The notes: generated by a model not told the origin, from the letters alone. Counted from the first letter of the stretch, positions 8,496 to 17,940 are shown. The stretch: DNA of 59,106 nucleotides from an uncultured Ruminobacter sp. (GCA_902776415.1 CACYPY010000002.1:1-59106), one strand, 5' to 3'. Numbers and translations are program-made.

Positions 8496-10194
8496 TTATA
8501 CCTTTTCAAATGTCATTTTCTCAACAATCAGACACTCGTGCTTCTTGGTTTTGGGATTGTAGTTAATCCCCGCAATGATCATGCTTCTTCTGCTGTCAAG
8601 GTATTCCCGGTAATACTCCTGCCCCTTAATCTGCTTTATGGCCTCCTCCGCCGAAACCCCGTATTTGAATTCGATGAGAATCACGGCTCCCGAGGGATCC
8701 TGCAAGGGCTCGTAAACCAGATCCAGGCGACCCTTCCCGGACTGTTCCTCGCGTCTGGCCTTATACCTTTTAACGGTGGCCAGGCTGAGGCCGGACATCA
8801 CGCAGTAGGTCAGGGATTCCTCGCTGTTACAGGAAAGAAGGGATATGTCATGGGAATTATGAATTTCCTGAATAATTGCGGCAGCCCGTTTGCCGTCCAA
8901 ATCCAGAATGGCCTGATAAAGATTATGGGATCTCCTGACCAATGTCGTCAGTCCGTCATACCAGTCCTGAGCTTCGACAATTTCGTCAAGATTTTCTCTG
9001 ATTTCCTCGTTGGGGACAAAAGCAGATTTCACAATCTTTCTTCTGCCGTTCGGAGCCTCGGTTTTCTGGTCAGTACAGGCAATATAGCCAAGACATGCCA
9101 GAAGGCTTAAAACGTCATCCTTCGAGCTGATGCCGGTCATGTCATTTTTAAAGCCGCCGCTCGTGAAATACACCGGATCCCCGTTCAGAAGTTTCAGGAT
9201 ATCCTCCTTAATCCCTCTGAAATTAAGGTTGATGAGCCTTATCACCTCTTCGGATGACCGGGTGCCGCTCCAGTAACTCCGGCATTTGTTTTTCATAACG
9301 GCGTTCACTACGGAATTAGGATTGTAGATATCGACCCCGTTAAGCTTATACCCCTCATACCATTCCCGGAGTTCGGCAGCGTCGAGACGGCAAAAGGGAA
9401 GTCTGACTATTTCCTGAACATCCTCCTCTGTGAACCCGAAAAACCTTTCCAGAGGCTCCGGATTCAGCATGGTGCATTCATCGAAGGTATTCAGCGATGA
9501 TTCCGAATTATCCTTTATTATGGGAAGAATTCCGGTAAGGTAGGCAAAATAAAAGCATTTCTGGCCGTCAGCCGATTTGAAAAGATCTCTTAGCAGATCT
9601 ATGAATTTCTTCAGAAGAGCCGTATCATCCCTGAATTCCCGATAGACCAGATCCCACTCATCCATGATCAGAACGAACCGGATGCCGTTCCTGTACAGAG
9701 TCTTAAAAGCAGTGTAGAGACTCAGACATGACACCCTGTCATTTTCCAGGAGTGTTTTAAAGGATGCAACTTCGCACAGTTCCCTGATGGTCTGGTACTT
9801 TAAAAAATCCACAATGTCTTCAGCCACGCCGGAAGCGGAATTCTTATGGTCAGTCAGATAATCACGGTATCCGCCCAGGATTGAGTTCATATCCCAGTAA
9901 ATCACATTGTATTTGTTAAGATGTTCCGGATAGCTTTCTTTTTCTGAAATTTTAAGGCCCCTGAAAAGCCCGCTGCTGTCACAGCCTTTGGAATAGTAGG
10001 ATACCAGCATATCGGCCGTAACGCTTTTCCCGAACCGCCGGGGACGCGTGAAGGCCAGAAATTTATCACTGTCTTCTATCCTTTTATTTATTTCATCAAT
10101 AAAATCAGTCTTATCAACAAAATTTTGTTATTTTTTTTGCATTAACCAGGCCTGAGAAACTGTTGTCATTTCCTGGATTTAATATTGCGCCCAT
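8496..10194 (-). pseudogene. AAA-ATPase/PD-(D/E)XK nuclease-like protein, frameshifted
   Basis: Family with an N-terminal AAA-ATPase-like domain and a C-terminal PD-(D/E)XK nuclease-like domain (PF09820/PF08011 type), common in many copies in gut anaerobes. The first frame starts at 10194 with MGAILNPGNDNSFSGLVNAK and stops at 10114. The second frame picks up as FVDKTDFIDEI and runs to 8496. Joining them needs skipping one T in AAAATTTTG near 10120. After the joint: Walker A (TRPRRFGKS), Walker B (RFVLIMDEWD) and the nuclease core (RLDLVYEP, then LIEFKYG). An ATG at 10010 would give a 504-residue protein that lacks Walker A, so it would probably be inactive. A sequencing error would restore the gene. 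Role unknown; often suggested to belong to mobile or defence functions. Confidence 0.85.
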
Positions 10195-10422
10195 AAATAT
10201 ATAACTCCGGCATTGAGATTTTAAGTTTGCAGGCAGGTCCCAAAACACGGTGTAAAAATACTGTCTCAAAATGCCGGGTTCTGACCATGAACACAGCCGC
10301 TCCGGGGATCATATTTATGGAGCAGAGCCGGTTCCGGTCTCCTCAAACCGGAATTCCGGTAAAACCGGCTTTTTCGGGGCATGGCTGTTTATTTGAGATT
10401 CCCTGGCGTTTGCTGTGAGCCG

Positions 10423-11403
10423 TCAGTCGTTTTCCAGCACTCCGAAGTGCTCCTGGGACACCTTTACCCGTTCCTCTGCGGGAAGACTGCCGTGTTTTTT
10501 GATATAGGCCTGAATAAAGCGCAGCCTCGGCAGGAGACCGGCGGAATTTGCTGTCTGAATGGCCAGTCCCGGACGGGCGTTAAGCTCCAGGAGGAGCGGG
10601 CCCCGGATCCTGTCCAGCACAATGTCGGTGCCGATATATCCCAGTCCCGACATGTCATAGCAGCTGGAGGCCAGATTGAGCACCTGCTGCCAGAGGGGCA
10701 CCCGGAGCTTGTAGAGGTCGGCTCCGGTATCGGGGTGAAGGTGCACGGGCTCGTTTTTCTGAACCGCCCGGATTGCCTTGCCGGAGCGAACGCAGATGCC
10801 CACGCCCACGGCACCCTGATGCAGGTTGGCCTTGCCGTCGGAGGCGGCGGTGGAAAGCCGCATCATGCACATCACGGGATAGCCGCAGAAGACAATTACC
10901 CGGATGTCGGGCACCCCCTCATAGCTGTAGTCCTTAAAAACGTCGTCGAAGTTTATGAGATCCTCGATGAGGGCGAAATCCTGCTTGCCGCCCAGAGAAA
11001 ACAGTCCGGCCAGAATATTGGTGATATGACGTTCCACGTCCAGGGCGGAGAGCCCCTGGCCGTTGGGCTTGTAGTAGACGCCGTTTTCGGATCTGACGAT
11101 TACCAGAATTCCCTTGCCGCCCGAGCCGTGGGTGGGCTTGATGCAGAAGCCGCTCCGGCCCTTCACGATTTCCGGGAAGTTCTTTACGTCATACTGATGC
11201 TTGATGGAGCCGATAAGCGCCGTGGTGGAGACGTGGTTCTTCATGGCCATCTCCTTGGTGAGGAGCTTGTTGTCCACCAGGGGATAGAGCTCCCTCCGGT
11301 TGTATCTCCCGATAAAGTTCACATTGCGCTGGTTCATTCCCATGATGCCCAGCCGGCTCAGCCTGAACGGGGAGCAGTATTTTTTAAAAGGCCAAAGGTT
11401 CAT
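10423..11403 (-). CDS. RimK-related ATP-grasp ligase (alpha-L-glutamate ligase-like)
   Basis: A 326-residue ATP-grasp protein of the RimK-related group (TIGR02291 type), expected to form an amide bond between a carboxylate and an amine; the substrate is unknown. Visible: N-terminal MNLWPFKKYCSPFRLSRLGI, the ATP loop FCIKPTHGSGGKGILVI near residue 85, and the metal-binding end LLLELNARPGLAIQTAN near residue 285, with Glu and Asn in the usual places. It overlaps the stop of the 7TM gene by 4 bp, so the two are translationally coupled. It is the last gene of the cmoA-cmoB-retropepsin-7TM operon. In other proteobacteria the same three families (retropepsin, inactive transglutaminase-7TM, this ligase) travel together. 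Confidence 0.9.
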   Translation of the reverse strand: MNLWPFKKYCSPFRLSRLGIMGMNQRNVNFIGRYNRRELYPLVDNKLLTKEMAMKNHVSTTALIGSIKHQYDVKNFPEIVKGRSGFCIKPTHGSGGKGILVIVRSENGVYYKPNGQGLSALDVERHITNILAGLFSLGGKQDFALIEDLINFDDVFKDYSYEGVPDIRVIVFCGYPVMCMMRLSTAASDGKANLHQGAVGVGICVRSGKAIRAVQKNEPVHLHPDTGADLYKLRVPLWQQVLNLASSCYDMSGLGYIGTDIVLDRIRGPLLLELNARPGLAIQTANSAGLLPRLRFIQAYIKKHGSLPAEERVKVSQEHFGVLEND

Positions 11404-13007
11404 GAGGCCTCCTTTTTCACCGCTTTGGTTTCTCTTTTAAGCCGGTCGGCCTCCAGTTCTCCCTCCTTTACCGGATGGGCGATTTCCTCGGCCAGCGGGC
11501 GGAAGCGCTTGAGCTCGGTGAGGCGGTAGCCGGTGTAGTTACCCATGATGAGCACTCCGGAGAGAATTACCAGCATGAGTCCCAGGAAGTTGAAGGAGAG
11601 GTGCTGGATATTCGGGTTGGACATGGCAAGATAGGCCATTACCGCCACGAACATGGAGCCGCCGCCCTGGATGAGAACCTCCTTGTATCCTTCCTCTTCC
11701 CAGAGCACGGACATTCTTTCGATAGTCCAGGACAGAATGATCATCGGGAAGAAGGTGATTTTGATGCCGTCCGTGAGTCCCACCTTGTAGGTGATGAAGC
11801 TCAGGGTGCCGATAATGGCGATAACGGTAATAATGACCGTGGATATTCGGGCCACCAGAAGGAGGTTCAGGTAGGACAGCCAGGATCTGATGACAAGACC
11901 GATGCCGACGATGGTCAGGAATCCGATAAGCCCCACGGTGAGATTGGTCTGCAGGAAGGCGGTGGCGATCAGCACCGGCATAAAGGTTCCGGAGGTCTTG
12001 ATGCCCACGATGATTCTCAGGAACACGACGATGAACACTCCGATGGGCAGGAGGAGAATGTTTTTAAACACTGCCTGTTCTTCCAGCGGCAGGGCATTCA
12101 CCGACAGGTCGAATTTGTCCTGGCTGACCGCATCCCGGCTGTTCTGCCTCATGGCAAAGGCCTTCTTTTCGCTGACATTGTTCCGGATGATGGAGAATAC
12201 CACCTGCGAATCCTCGCCGCCTGAGATCTCCAGAAGGGAATGGGCATTGGATTCCCAGATAAAGTAGGCTCCCTTCTTAGGTTCCTTTTCGGATTCCGGA
12301 TCGATGATGCGGTAGGAGTTGTCGGGATCGAAAATCGCGATGTAGGGGATAAGGTGCTGATTCCGGCGGCCGTCCTCCAGTTTTACCACCCGGATGATCC
12401 GGGCCGGGATGTCATGCAGGTTCAGGATCTTTACAATCAGATCCTGCCTGGTGAATTTGGTAAGCAGCAGCCTGGCGTTTTCCTCCTGGGTCCGGATTTC
12501 CTGAAAGACCGCCTGGGTGAAGGACATGGGGTCGGAACTTCTGCTCCAGGCGGCGTTTCCGATCTGGTTTATGGCCGTGAGATAGGGCTCCTCCAGTACC
12601 ACCTTGGCGACTTTTGGAACAGTGACCATGTTGTTTTTGGTGGAGTTGTCTGCCAGAATGCCGATGCGGTAGTACAGGATCTGGTGTCCGGTAACGGCCC
12701 TGTTGGACCATTCCGCCCTGGTGTGTCCGGCATGATCGTTGAAATAAAGGCCATAGTTCGGGCTGGCGGTGTTTTCGGAAACGATCTTGAAGCCGGGCTG
12801 GCTTTCGGGGATTGCCAGCGATACCTTTACCGGCACGGCATCCTCGTAGGGAGTATTGAAGCTGATTTTGGCTTCGATATCCCAGGCGATGTTTTTGGAG
12901 GAAGGGAACCATGGCACATCGAAGGTAACATGCTCGTAAATCATGAGTGAAATGCCCATTATGAAGAGCAGGGCCACTACGATGTAATAAACTCCGCGGC
13001 TAATCAT
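11400..13007 (-). CDS. Inactive transglutaminase fused to seven-TM domain
   Basis: A 535-residue inner-membrane protein. The first helix (VYYIVVALLFIMGISLMIY) is followed by a roughly 270-residue periplasmic region of inactive-transglutaminase type (PF14400-like), then seven hydrophobic helices from about residue 308 to 500 (PF14402-like) and a basic cytoplasmic tail. The family is known only from context: it occurs with an ATP-grasp ligase and a retropepsin-like protease, as here. I infer that it senses or presents a peptide or peptidoglycan-linked substrate to the cytoplasmic ligase. It starts 88 bp after the retropepsin gene. Confidence 0.9.
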   Translation of the reverse strand: MISRGVYYIVVALLFIMGISLMIYEHVTFDVPWFPSSKNIAWDIEAKISFNTPYEDAVPVKVSLAIPESQPGFKIVSENTASPNYGLYFNDHAGHTRAEWSNRAVTGHQILYYRIGILADNSTKNNMVTVPKVAKVVLEEPYLTAINQIGNAAWSRSSDPMSFTQAVFQEIRTQEENARLLLTKFTRQDLIVKILNLHDIPARIIRVVKLEDGRRNQHLIPYIAIFDPDNSYRIIDPESEKEPKKGAYFIWESNAHSLLEISGGEDSQVVFSIIRNNVSEKKAFAMRQNSRDAVSQDKFDLSVNALPLEEQAVFKNILLLPIGVFIVVFLRIIVGIKTSGTFMPVLIATAFLQTNLTVGLIGFLTIVGIGLVIRSWLSYLNLLLVARISTVIITVIAIIGTLSFITYKVGLTDGIKITFFPMIILSWTIERMSVLWEEEGYKEVLIQGGGSMFVAVMAYLAMSNPNIQHLSFNFLGLMLVILSGVLIMGNYTGYRLTELKRFRPLAEEIAHPVKEGELEADRLKRETKAVKKEAS

Positions 13008-13094
13008 ATACTAAATACTGCCTCTTTATTCATGTTGAAAATCATGCGGAAAGACCGCGTTCCGGAGCTTTGGCAGGAGAACGCAGTCCCGAAG

Positions 13095-14108
13095 CTATTT
13101 TTTGTTGCTTCCGGAATCCGGAGCGTCCCCGTCCTCGGTATCATCCTTGGGATGGGCCAGAATCTGGGCCTGCTTTTCCGGAGCGGACTCGGGCTTCTTA
13201 TTGTCTTTGCCGGAGGATTTCTTCTGCCGGTTTTTGGGCCCGGCATCCTTGTAGGCCTCCACCGACACTCCGCTGTCTATTTTCTTCTGCACGTTTTCCC
13301 GGGAGACGTCCACCACGGCGATATCCTGAATAAATTCCCGGCCTACCAGAAGCGGGAACTGCATCTTGTCGCGGTTTTTAAGGCTGAACTCGTTGACGCC
13401 GGTGTAGGATCCGATTTTTACGGTAAGTTTCACCACCGGACGTTCCTCCGGGGTGTCCGATGAGGCCTGAATGATGACGGCGGTTCGGACCCGGGGCGCG
13501 GAGAGGTGAATGACGCTGCCGTCGTCAAGGGGAATGTCGAATTTATACCAGACCTTGCCGTCCCGTTCGATTTTTTCGATATTGGTGGCATTGATCGAGG
13601 AAACACTGGCACCGGTGTCGATGCGTCCGGCAAAGGAGGCGTCGGCTTCGGCGATGTAGACCCACTCCTGATTCCCGAAGATCATCTTGCCGTTGTCAAG
13701 ACGGGTGGCATCGCCGCTGACCTTTGCCGTGTCCCCGGTGCCGGACCTGGGAGCATGGCTCCGGTTCTGCCGTACCTCTCCGGAAAGCGTGTTGATTTCC
13801 TGGCGGAGACTCTGGTTTTCCTGCTCCAGTTTTTTGGAGACTGCGGTGCACACCTCCAGGGTTCTGGCGGATTTTTCGGCGTTTTCCTGCATGGCGGTTT
13901 TAAGCTCGTTCATGTTTCTGGAATCCTCCTCCCGGGCCCGGGACAGTTCGGATAAAAGTCTGGCGTTTTCGTCCACGGCGGTTTTCAGGTCGGCGTCGTT
14001 TCCGGATGTCCCCGGGGCTCTGGTGCTCTGGCAGCCCGAAACTGCAAAAAGCGCCAGCGGGATGATGCATGCGATTACTGACTTCAGCAGAGATAGTTTA
14101 AACTTCAT
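13095..14108 (-). CDS. Lipoprotein with coiled coil and retropepsin-like protease domain
   Basis: A 337-residue protein starting at 14108, right after the cmoB stop (14110). The signal FKLSLLKSVIACIIPLALFA ends in a lipobox AVSGC, so it is lipid-anchored. Residues about 30-125 are a charged coiled coil with heptad Leu/Met. A retropepsin-like domain follows (PF05618, 'ATP-dependent Zn protease' family), with the aspartyl protease signature RIDTGASVSSINA near residue 155 and the closing LLVGREFIQDIAVVDV. The last 60 residues are Lys/Ser/Asp-rich and disordered. Context with the 7TM and ATP-grasp genes suggests a periplasmic peptidase acting with them. An ATG at 14129 would add seven residues and overlap cmoB. 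Confidence 0.88.
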   Translation of the reverse strand: MKFKLSLLKSVIACIIPLALFAVSGCQSTRAPGTSGNDADLKTAVDENARLLSELSRAREEDSRNMNELKTAMQENAEKSARTLEVCTAVSKKLEQENQSLRQEINTLSGEVRQNRSHAPRSGTGDTAKVSGDATRLDNGKMIFGNQEWVYIAEADASFAGRIDTGASVSSINATNIEKIERDGKVWYKFDIPLDDGSVIHLSAPRVRTAVIIQASSDTPEERPVVKLTVKIGSYTGVNEFSLKNRDKMQFPLLVGREFIQDIAVVDVSRENVQKKIDSGVSVEAYKDAGPKNRQKKSSGKDNKKPESAPEKQAQILAHPKDDTEDGDAPDSGSNKK

Positions 14109-14109
14109 A

Positions 14110-15108
14110 CTAATTACCTTTTCTGGCAATAAAAATAGCTCTGGTCGGGGCCGGATAGCCCTCGACAGTTCTGGACGGATCCCGGGGATCCAGAAAATCC
14201 TCCAGAGATTCGAATTTCATAAGATCGGTTCTGTGCTGCTCCCGGGGAGTGGTTTTTTCCAGGCTGACCATGACAGCGGAGGCGAAACCGGCTCTTTTGA
14301 GCAGTACCTCAAGGTAATCCGGGGCCGGAATAAACCAGACGTTGGGCATCTTGGCATAGGTGTCCCGGGGAAGAAGAACCGTATGAGAGTCCCCCTCCGT
14401 CACCAGGGTTTCCAGAACCAGCTCGCCCCCGGGCTTCAGGAGATTCAGGAGCTGTATGAGGTGATCCGCCGGACTTCTCCGGTGATCCAGCACGCCCATG
14501 GAGAAGACGGTGTCAAAGGCCTCCAGCGGTGGCAGATCCTCGGTGATGAGAGGGAGCAGGTGAATCCTGTTGCGGAGATCGGAATCCGGAAGCAGATTCT
14601 TGAATACGGCGAACTGGGCGAGAAAGATCCCGGAGGGATCAATGCCGATAACGCTGCGGGCTCCGGCCCCCAGCATCCGCCACATATGGTAGCCGTTTCC
14701 GGTGCCCACGTCCAGCACCAGCCGATCCCGGAGCGGTGAGATATGAGGCAGCAGCCTTTCCCACTTCATCCAGCTTTCCCATTCCGTGGGAACCTGAACT
14801 CCGAAGATTTCGTAGGGGCCCTTTCGCCAGGGCATGAATTCCTGAAGGAGCTTCCGGATGCCGTCCCGTTCACCTTCCGAGACGTCTTCGGGGCCCTGAA
14901 AGGAGACTGTCCGGGAGTTAAGATCCGGCTTCACGGCCTTTTTGCCGTTGAAGCGTCTGAGTCTTCGGGTAAGATTCTGATATATTTTACCTTCGCCTGA
15001 TTCCATAAATGATTCAATTTGGGCGGGAAGCACCCGCAGCCAGGGGGCCAGTTTTTCATCCGTGGCGATCAGCGCCAGAAAGTTATCCCAGGGAGCAAAG
15101 CAGTTCAT
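14110..15108 (-). CDS. cmoB: tRNA U34 carboxymethyltransferase CmoB
   Basis: Transfers the carboxymethyl group from carboxy-SAM, made by CmoA, to 5-hydroxyuridine at tRNA position 34, giving cmo5U, which widens wobble reading. The 332 residues match the family's usual length. The SAM-binding loop LVLDVGTGNGYHMWRM (about residue 120) is the CmoB signature, and FMPWRKGPYEIFGV and the C-terminal EDFLDPRDPSRTVEG are typical. The start at 15108 is chosen because the sequence MNCFAPWDNFLAL begins there and AAAGGA lies inside the end of cmoA; a longer frame from 15150 would overlap cmoA. It sits 2 bp after cmoA. Confidence 0.96.
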   Translation of the reverse strand: MNCFAPWDNFLALIATDEKLAPWLRVLPAQIESFMESGEGKIYQNLTRRLRRFNGKKAVKPDLNSRTVSFQGPEDVSEGERDGIRKLLQEFMPWRKGPYEIFGVQVPTEWESWMKWERLLPHISPLRDRLVLDVGTGNGYHMWRMLGAGARSVIGIDPSGIFLAQFAVFKNLLPDSDLRNRIHLLPLITEDLPPLEAFDTVFSMGVLDHRRSPADHLIQLLNLLKPGGELVLETLVTEGDSHTVLLPRDTYAKMPNVWFIPAPDYLEVLLKRAGFASAVMVSLEKTTPREQHRTDLMKFESLEDFLDPRDPSRTVEGYPAPTRAIFIARKGN

Positions 15109-15110
15109 GT

Positions 15111-15833
15111 TCAGTCCTTTACGGCAAGGATGGAGCCGAAATTGAAGCACTGGTACCAGAGCCCGGCATGACCGAAACCGGCTTCCCGGAGATCCCGGAG
15201 CCTTTTTTCGGGAGTTTCGGTGATCATGACGTTTTCCAGGGAGGCGCGTTTCTGGCTGATTTCCAGGTCCGAGTAGCCGTTGGCCTTTTTGAAATCAAGG
15301 TGCAGATCAGTCAGCGCTTCCATGATGCGGGGATCCCCGAAGGAGAACTTTTCGCTGAGCACGAGAACCCCGCCGGGAACCAGGGCCCGGGCAATTTTTT
15401 CAAGAAGGGGCTGCCGCTTTTCCGGGGATACAAACTGCAGCACAAAGTTCATGACCACCACCGAGGCCGGTTCCAGGCTGCAGGAGACGATGTCATCCTG
15501 AATAATTTCCACCGGTACCCGGTATCTGTAGGAGGAAATGATTTCCCGGGAGCGCCTGACCATGGCTTCGGAGCAGTCAATGCCGATAACCCGGGTGTTT
15601 TTCGGGGCGTTTCCGGCCAGCTCCATGGCACAGGCCCCGAGACTGGAGCCGAGATCATAAAGACAGGTGTTTTCCCGGGCGTATCTTCCGGTCAGCATCC
15701 CCACGGCACTGACGATGCTGGGGTAGCCGGGAACGGATCTTCTGATCATGTCGGGGAAAACGCTGGCCACGGTTTCGTCGAAGACAAAATCCCCCACCCG
15801 CTCCTGCTTGGTTGCAAAAATATTATCGCGCAT
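15111..15833 (-). CDS. cmoA: Carboxy-S-adenosyl-L-methionine synthase CmoA
   Basis: Converts SAM and prephenate to carboxy-SAM for CmoB. It is 240 residues, close to the usual 247. Family marks: RVGDFVFDETVASVFPDMI at the N-terminus, CLYDLGSSLGACAMEL as the SAM loop (Ser where many methyltransferases have Gly), and VVVMNFVLQFVSPEKR. The start at 15833 (MRDNIFATKQERVGDF) aligns with the family; an ATG eight codons upstream is possible but adds no conserved sequence. First gene of a five-gene minus-strand operon. Divergent from nothing; upstream lies the end of the dnaT-like gene, also on the minus strand, 117 bp away. Confidence 0.96.
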   Translation of the reverse strand: MRDNIFATKQERVGDFVFDETVASVFPDMIRRSVPGYPSIVSAVGMLTGRYARENTCLYDLGSSLGACAMELAGNAPKNTRVIGIDCSEAMVRRSREIISSYRYRVPVEIIQDDIVSCSLEPASVVVMNFVLQFVSPEKRQPLLEKIARALVPGGVLVLSEKFSFGDPRIMEALTDLHLDFKKANGYSDLEISQKRASLENVMITETPEKRLRDLREAGFGHAGLWYQCFNFGSILAVKD

Positions 15834-15950
15834 ATAAAACCTGACATGCCGTATCAATATCGAAATTATATCAAAAACCGCCGCCGGTGATGCAAAAGGC
15901 AGGGGAATGGAGCATAAATGGCGGCGAATTTTTGCGCTCCCCCGGAAATG

Positions 15951-16490
15951 CTATTTGTTGTGAACCTTTTTGAGGAAGGATATGAAGCGCAGATTCCAGC
16001 GGTGGCTGTCCAGAAGATCGTCCCGGCCCGCCCAGTAGGAGGTAAATTCCGCCAGCTGTCCCGGAGTATAGCTGCTGTCTGAGAGTCCGGCCAGTCTCGC
16101 GGTATCCGGAAAGGTACTGTCGGGATGCCAGCCGTCATTCATCCGGTAGGTGCGCCGATCCGTGACGAAGGACTGCTGATGGAGCGGCAGGATCATGGGG
16201 ACGCCGTCCCACCAGTTTTCAAACTGCTGCCGTGCTCCCGGAGCCGGGCGGATCAGCCCCGCATTCACGAGCTCGCAGACAAAGAGGTTGAGATCTCCGG
16301 TCATGGGGACATATTCCCGGACGGTACCCCGTTCTCCGGTACCGGAAACGGTGAGAGCCGGGGTCAGTCTGTTGTAGTCAAGGACAATCCGGCCGTTCAG
16401 GCTCTGGGGCTTTATTCCGATGGCGTATAGTACCCGCGCCTCCAGGGAAAGAGGACTTGCGGCAAGCTTTTTCAGTTCGGCGATATTCAT
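15951..16490 (-). CDS. DnaT-like ssDNA-binding domain protein
   Basis: A 179-residue protein, the same size as E. coli DnaT, the primosomal protein that helps load the DnaB helicase at restarting forks. The C-terminal 60 residues match the DnaT DNA-binding domain: DGWHPDSTFPDTARLAGL, then TPGQLAEFTSYWAG and HRWNLRFISFLKK. The N-terminal half (ELKKLAASPLSLEARVLYA) does not resemble E. coli DnaT and may be a winged-helix-like replication domain. The ATG at 16490 is preferred with GGAAAGG upstream; the frame extends to 16574 without support. Whether it is the true DnaT orthologue is unproven. Confidence 0.75.
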   Translation of the reverse strand: MNIAELKKLAASPLSLEARVLYAIGIKPQSLNGRIVLDYNRLTPALTVSGTGERGTVREYVPMTGDLNLFVCELVNAGLIRPAPGARQQFENWWDGVPMILPLHQQSFVTDRRTYRMNDGWHPDSTFPDTARLAGLSDSSYTPGQLAEFTSYWAGRDDLLDSHRWNLRFISFLKKVHNK

Positions 16491-16701
16491 ACTGTGACAG
16501 GCCTTTCCGGCAGAACAGATTCCCGGGGCCGAACCGGCGATTTTCGCGGGAAAAACGGGGGCCGTCGGGAGCAACAGAGAATATACGCAATATACCGCAG
16601 TACCGGAGATTTCAGATCATCCGGGACGAAATTTTTTGATACGGAATGAATTTGCCCGGAATATGACATAAACCGAACTGTAGCCCGAAAACCGTGTCTA
16701 A

Positions 16702-16710
16702 TGTTAGAAT
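16702..16710 (+). promoter_or_regulatory. Extended -10 element TGTTAGAAT
   Basis: TGTTAGAAT lies 122 bp before the small lipoprotein gene, in the divergent gap after the dnaT-like gene. No convincing -35 is seen. Confidence 0.5.
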
Positions 16711-16831
16711 AGGGACCACAAATCATGGCGCAGTCAGATGTTTGAGGATTGCGCCGTCCGGTGTCGTCATTGACTGATTGTATGCAGGTGGGGCGCGTCG
16801 CCGGAAGAACAGTAAATCAGCGAGATACGGA

Positions 16832-17104
16832 ATGAAAAGAAAAATTTATGCGGCAGCGGCGATATTGCTGGCGGGGCTTCTTGCGGGATGCTTCGGTAAC
16901 GAGGAGGATCCGCCGGCAAAGCCCGAGATCAGCAGGGACGCACTTCCGGAGGGCCGGATGATTACCCCGAACAACCGCTGCGGGCAGGGGTTCAGCTGGT
17001 GCGAAAAGCAGCAGAAATGCGTTAAGCCCCTGGCTCTTCTCAAGGGGCGGGATCTTCATGACCTCAAAAAGATTTTCGAGCAGGAATGCGGCACTCCCAA
17101 ATAA
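16832..17104 (+). CDS. Small cysteine-containing lipoprotein
   Basis: A 90-residue lipoprotein: signal MKRKIYAAAAILLAGLLAGC with lipobox LAGC. The mature part has four further cysteines in RCGQGFSWCEKQQKCVKP and EQECGTPK, probably two disulphides in the periplasm. The start at 16832 gives a perfect lipoprotein signal; the frame extends 18 codons upstream without support. The gene is 14 bp before cmoM, so the two are likely cotranscribed. Family not recognised. Confidence 0.75.
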   Translation: MKRKIYAAAAILLAGLLAGCFGNEEDPPAKPEISRDALPEGRMITPNNRCGQGFSWCEKQQKCVKPLALLKGRDLHDLKKIFEQECGTPK

Positions 17105-17118
17105 CGGGACCGGCGATA

Positions 17119-17940
17119 ATGAATTCCAAAGAATGCGGGGATCAGTCCTTTGACGATCGCGCCAGGGAGTTCCGGGAGCGTATTTACGGTTCCGACAAGG
17201 GCCTGATACGCCTTGAGGTGCTCCGGCAGGATTTTCGGGAAATTCTCCGGAATATCCCGGAAGGAACGTCCCTGGACATCCTGGATGCCGGCGGCGGCTT
17301 CGGGGCGTTTTCCCGGGAACTGGCCTGTGCCGGGCATCGGGTAACGGTGGTTGACATTTCGGAAGAAATGCTGGAGATCGGGAGACGGGATACTGCGGAT
17401 TACGACTTTTCGGAAAAGGGCGGTTCCATTTCCTTTCTGAATGGCGCGGTGCAGGATCTTCCGGAGCTGTTTCCCGGCAGAAAATTCGACATTGTCATCT
17501 GCCATGCCGTGCTGGAGTGGCTGGCGGCTCCCTTTGATGTCCTCCCGGCGCTCACCGGAATGGTGCGGGACGGGGGCTGGCTCTCCCTTCTGGTATATAA
17601 CCGCACGGCTCTTCTCTTTAAGAGTCTTCTGGTGGGTAACTACCGTTATCTTGAAAACGGCATGCGTCCTCTGCGCCGCAAAGGCAAAATGAGAATGACG
17701 CCGCCTAATCCCCTGATTCCCGGAGATGTCCGGGAGGCTCTGACCGGGCTGGGTTTTCCGGATACCGTAATGAGCGGAGTCCGGGTTTTTCATGACTACA
17801 TGGCCCGCTGTCATCTTGAGGAAATCCCGGCGGACGAAATCCTTTCCTGGGAGCTCAGAATGCGCCGGAATCCCGATTTCGTCAATCTGGGGAGGTATGT
17901 CCATATATTCGGGAGCCGGAAATCGGTATTCCCTTCCTGA
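17119..17940 (+). CDS. cmoM: tRNA cmo5U34 methyltransferase CmoM
   Basis: SAM-dependent methyltransferase that converts cmo5U34 of certain tRNAs to its methyl ester, the step after CmoB. The 273 residues match CmoM (formerly SmtA) throughout: SFDDRAREFRERIYGSDKG at the N-terminus, the SAM loop LDILDAGGGFGAFSREL, DIVICHAVLEWLAAPFDVL, the conserved SGVRVFHDYM, and the closing NLGRYVHIFG. The start at 17119 is used; an ATG at 17086 lies inside the previous gene. The cmoA-cmoB operon is 2 kb away on the other strand, so the whole cmo5U pathway is clustered but split. Confidence 0.94.
   Translation: MNSKECGDQSFDDRAREFRERIYGSDKGLIRLEVLRQDFREILRNIPEGTSLDILDAGGGFGAFSRELACAGHRVTVVDISEEMLEIGRRDTADYDFSEKGGSISFLNGAVQDLPELFPGRKFDIVICHAVLEWLAAPFDVLPALTGMVRDGGWLSLLVYNRTALLFKSLLVGNYRYLENGMRPLRRKGKMRMTPPNPLIPGDVREALTGLGFPDTVMSGVRVFHDYMARCHLEEIPADEILSWELRMRRNPDFVNLGRYVHIFGSRKSVFPS

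Noticed and set aside
10114..10130. Programmed frameshift in the AAA-ATPase gene
   Set aside because: The shift needed is plus-one without a known slip motif or stimulating structure; mutation or sequencing error is simpler.
10381..12224. Plus-strand open frames opposite the ATP-grasp and 7TM genes
   Set aside because: Gly/His/Val-rich antisense readings of well-supported minus-strand genes.
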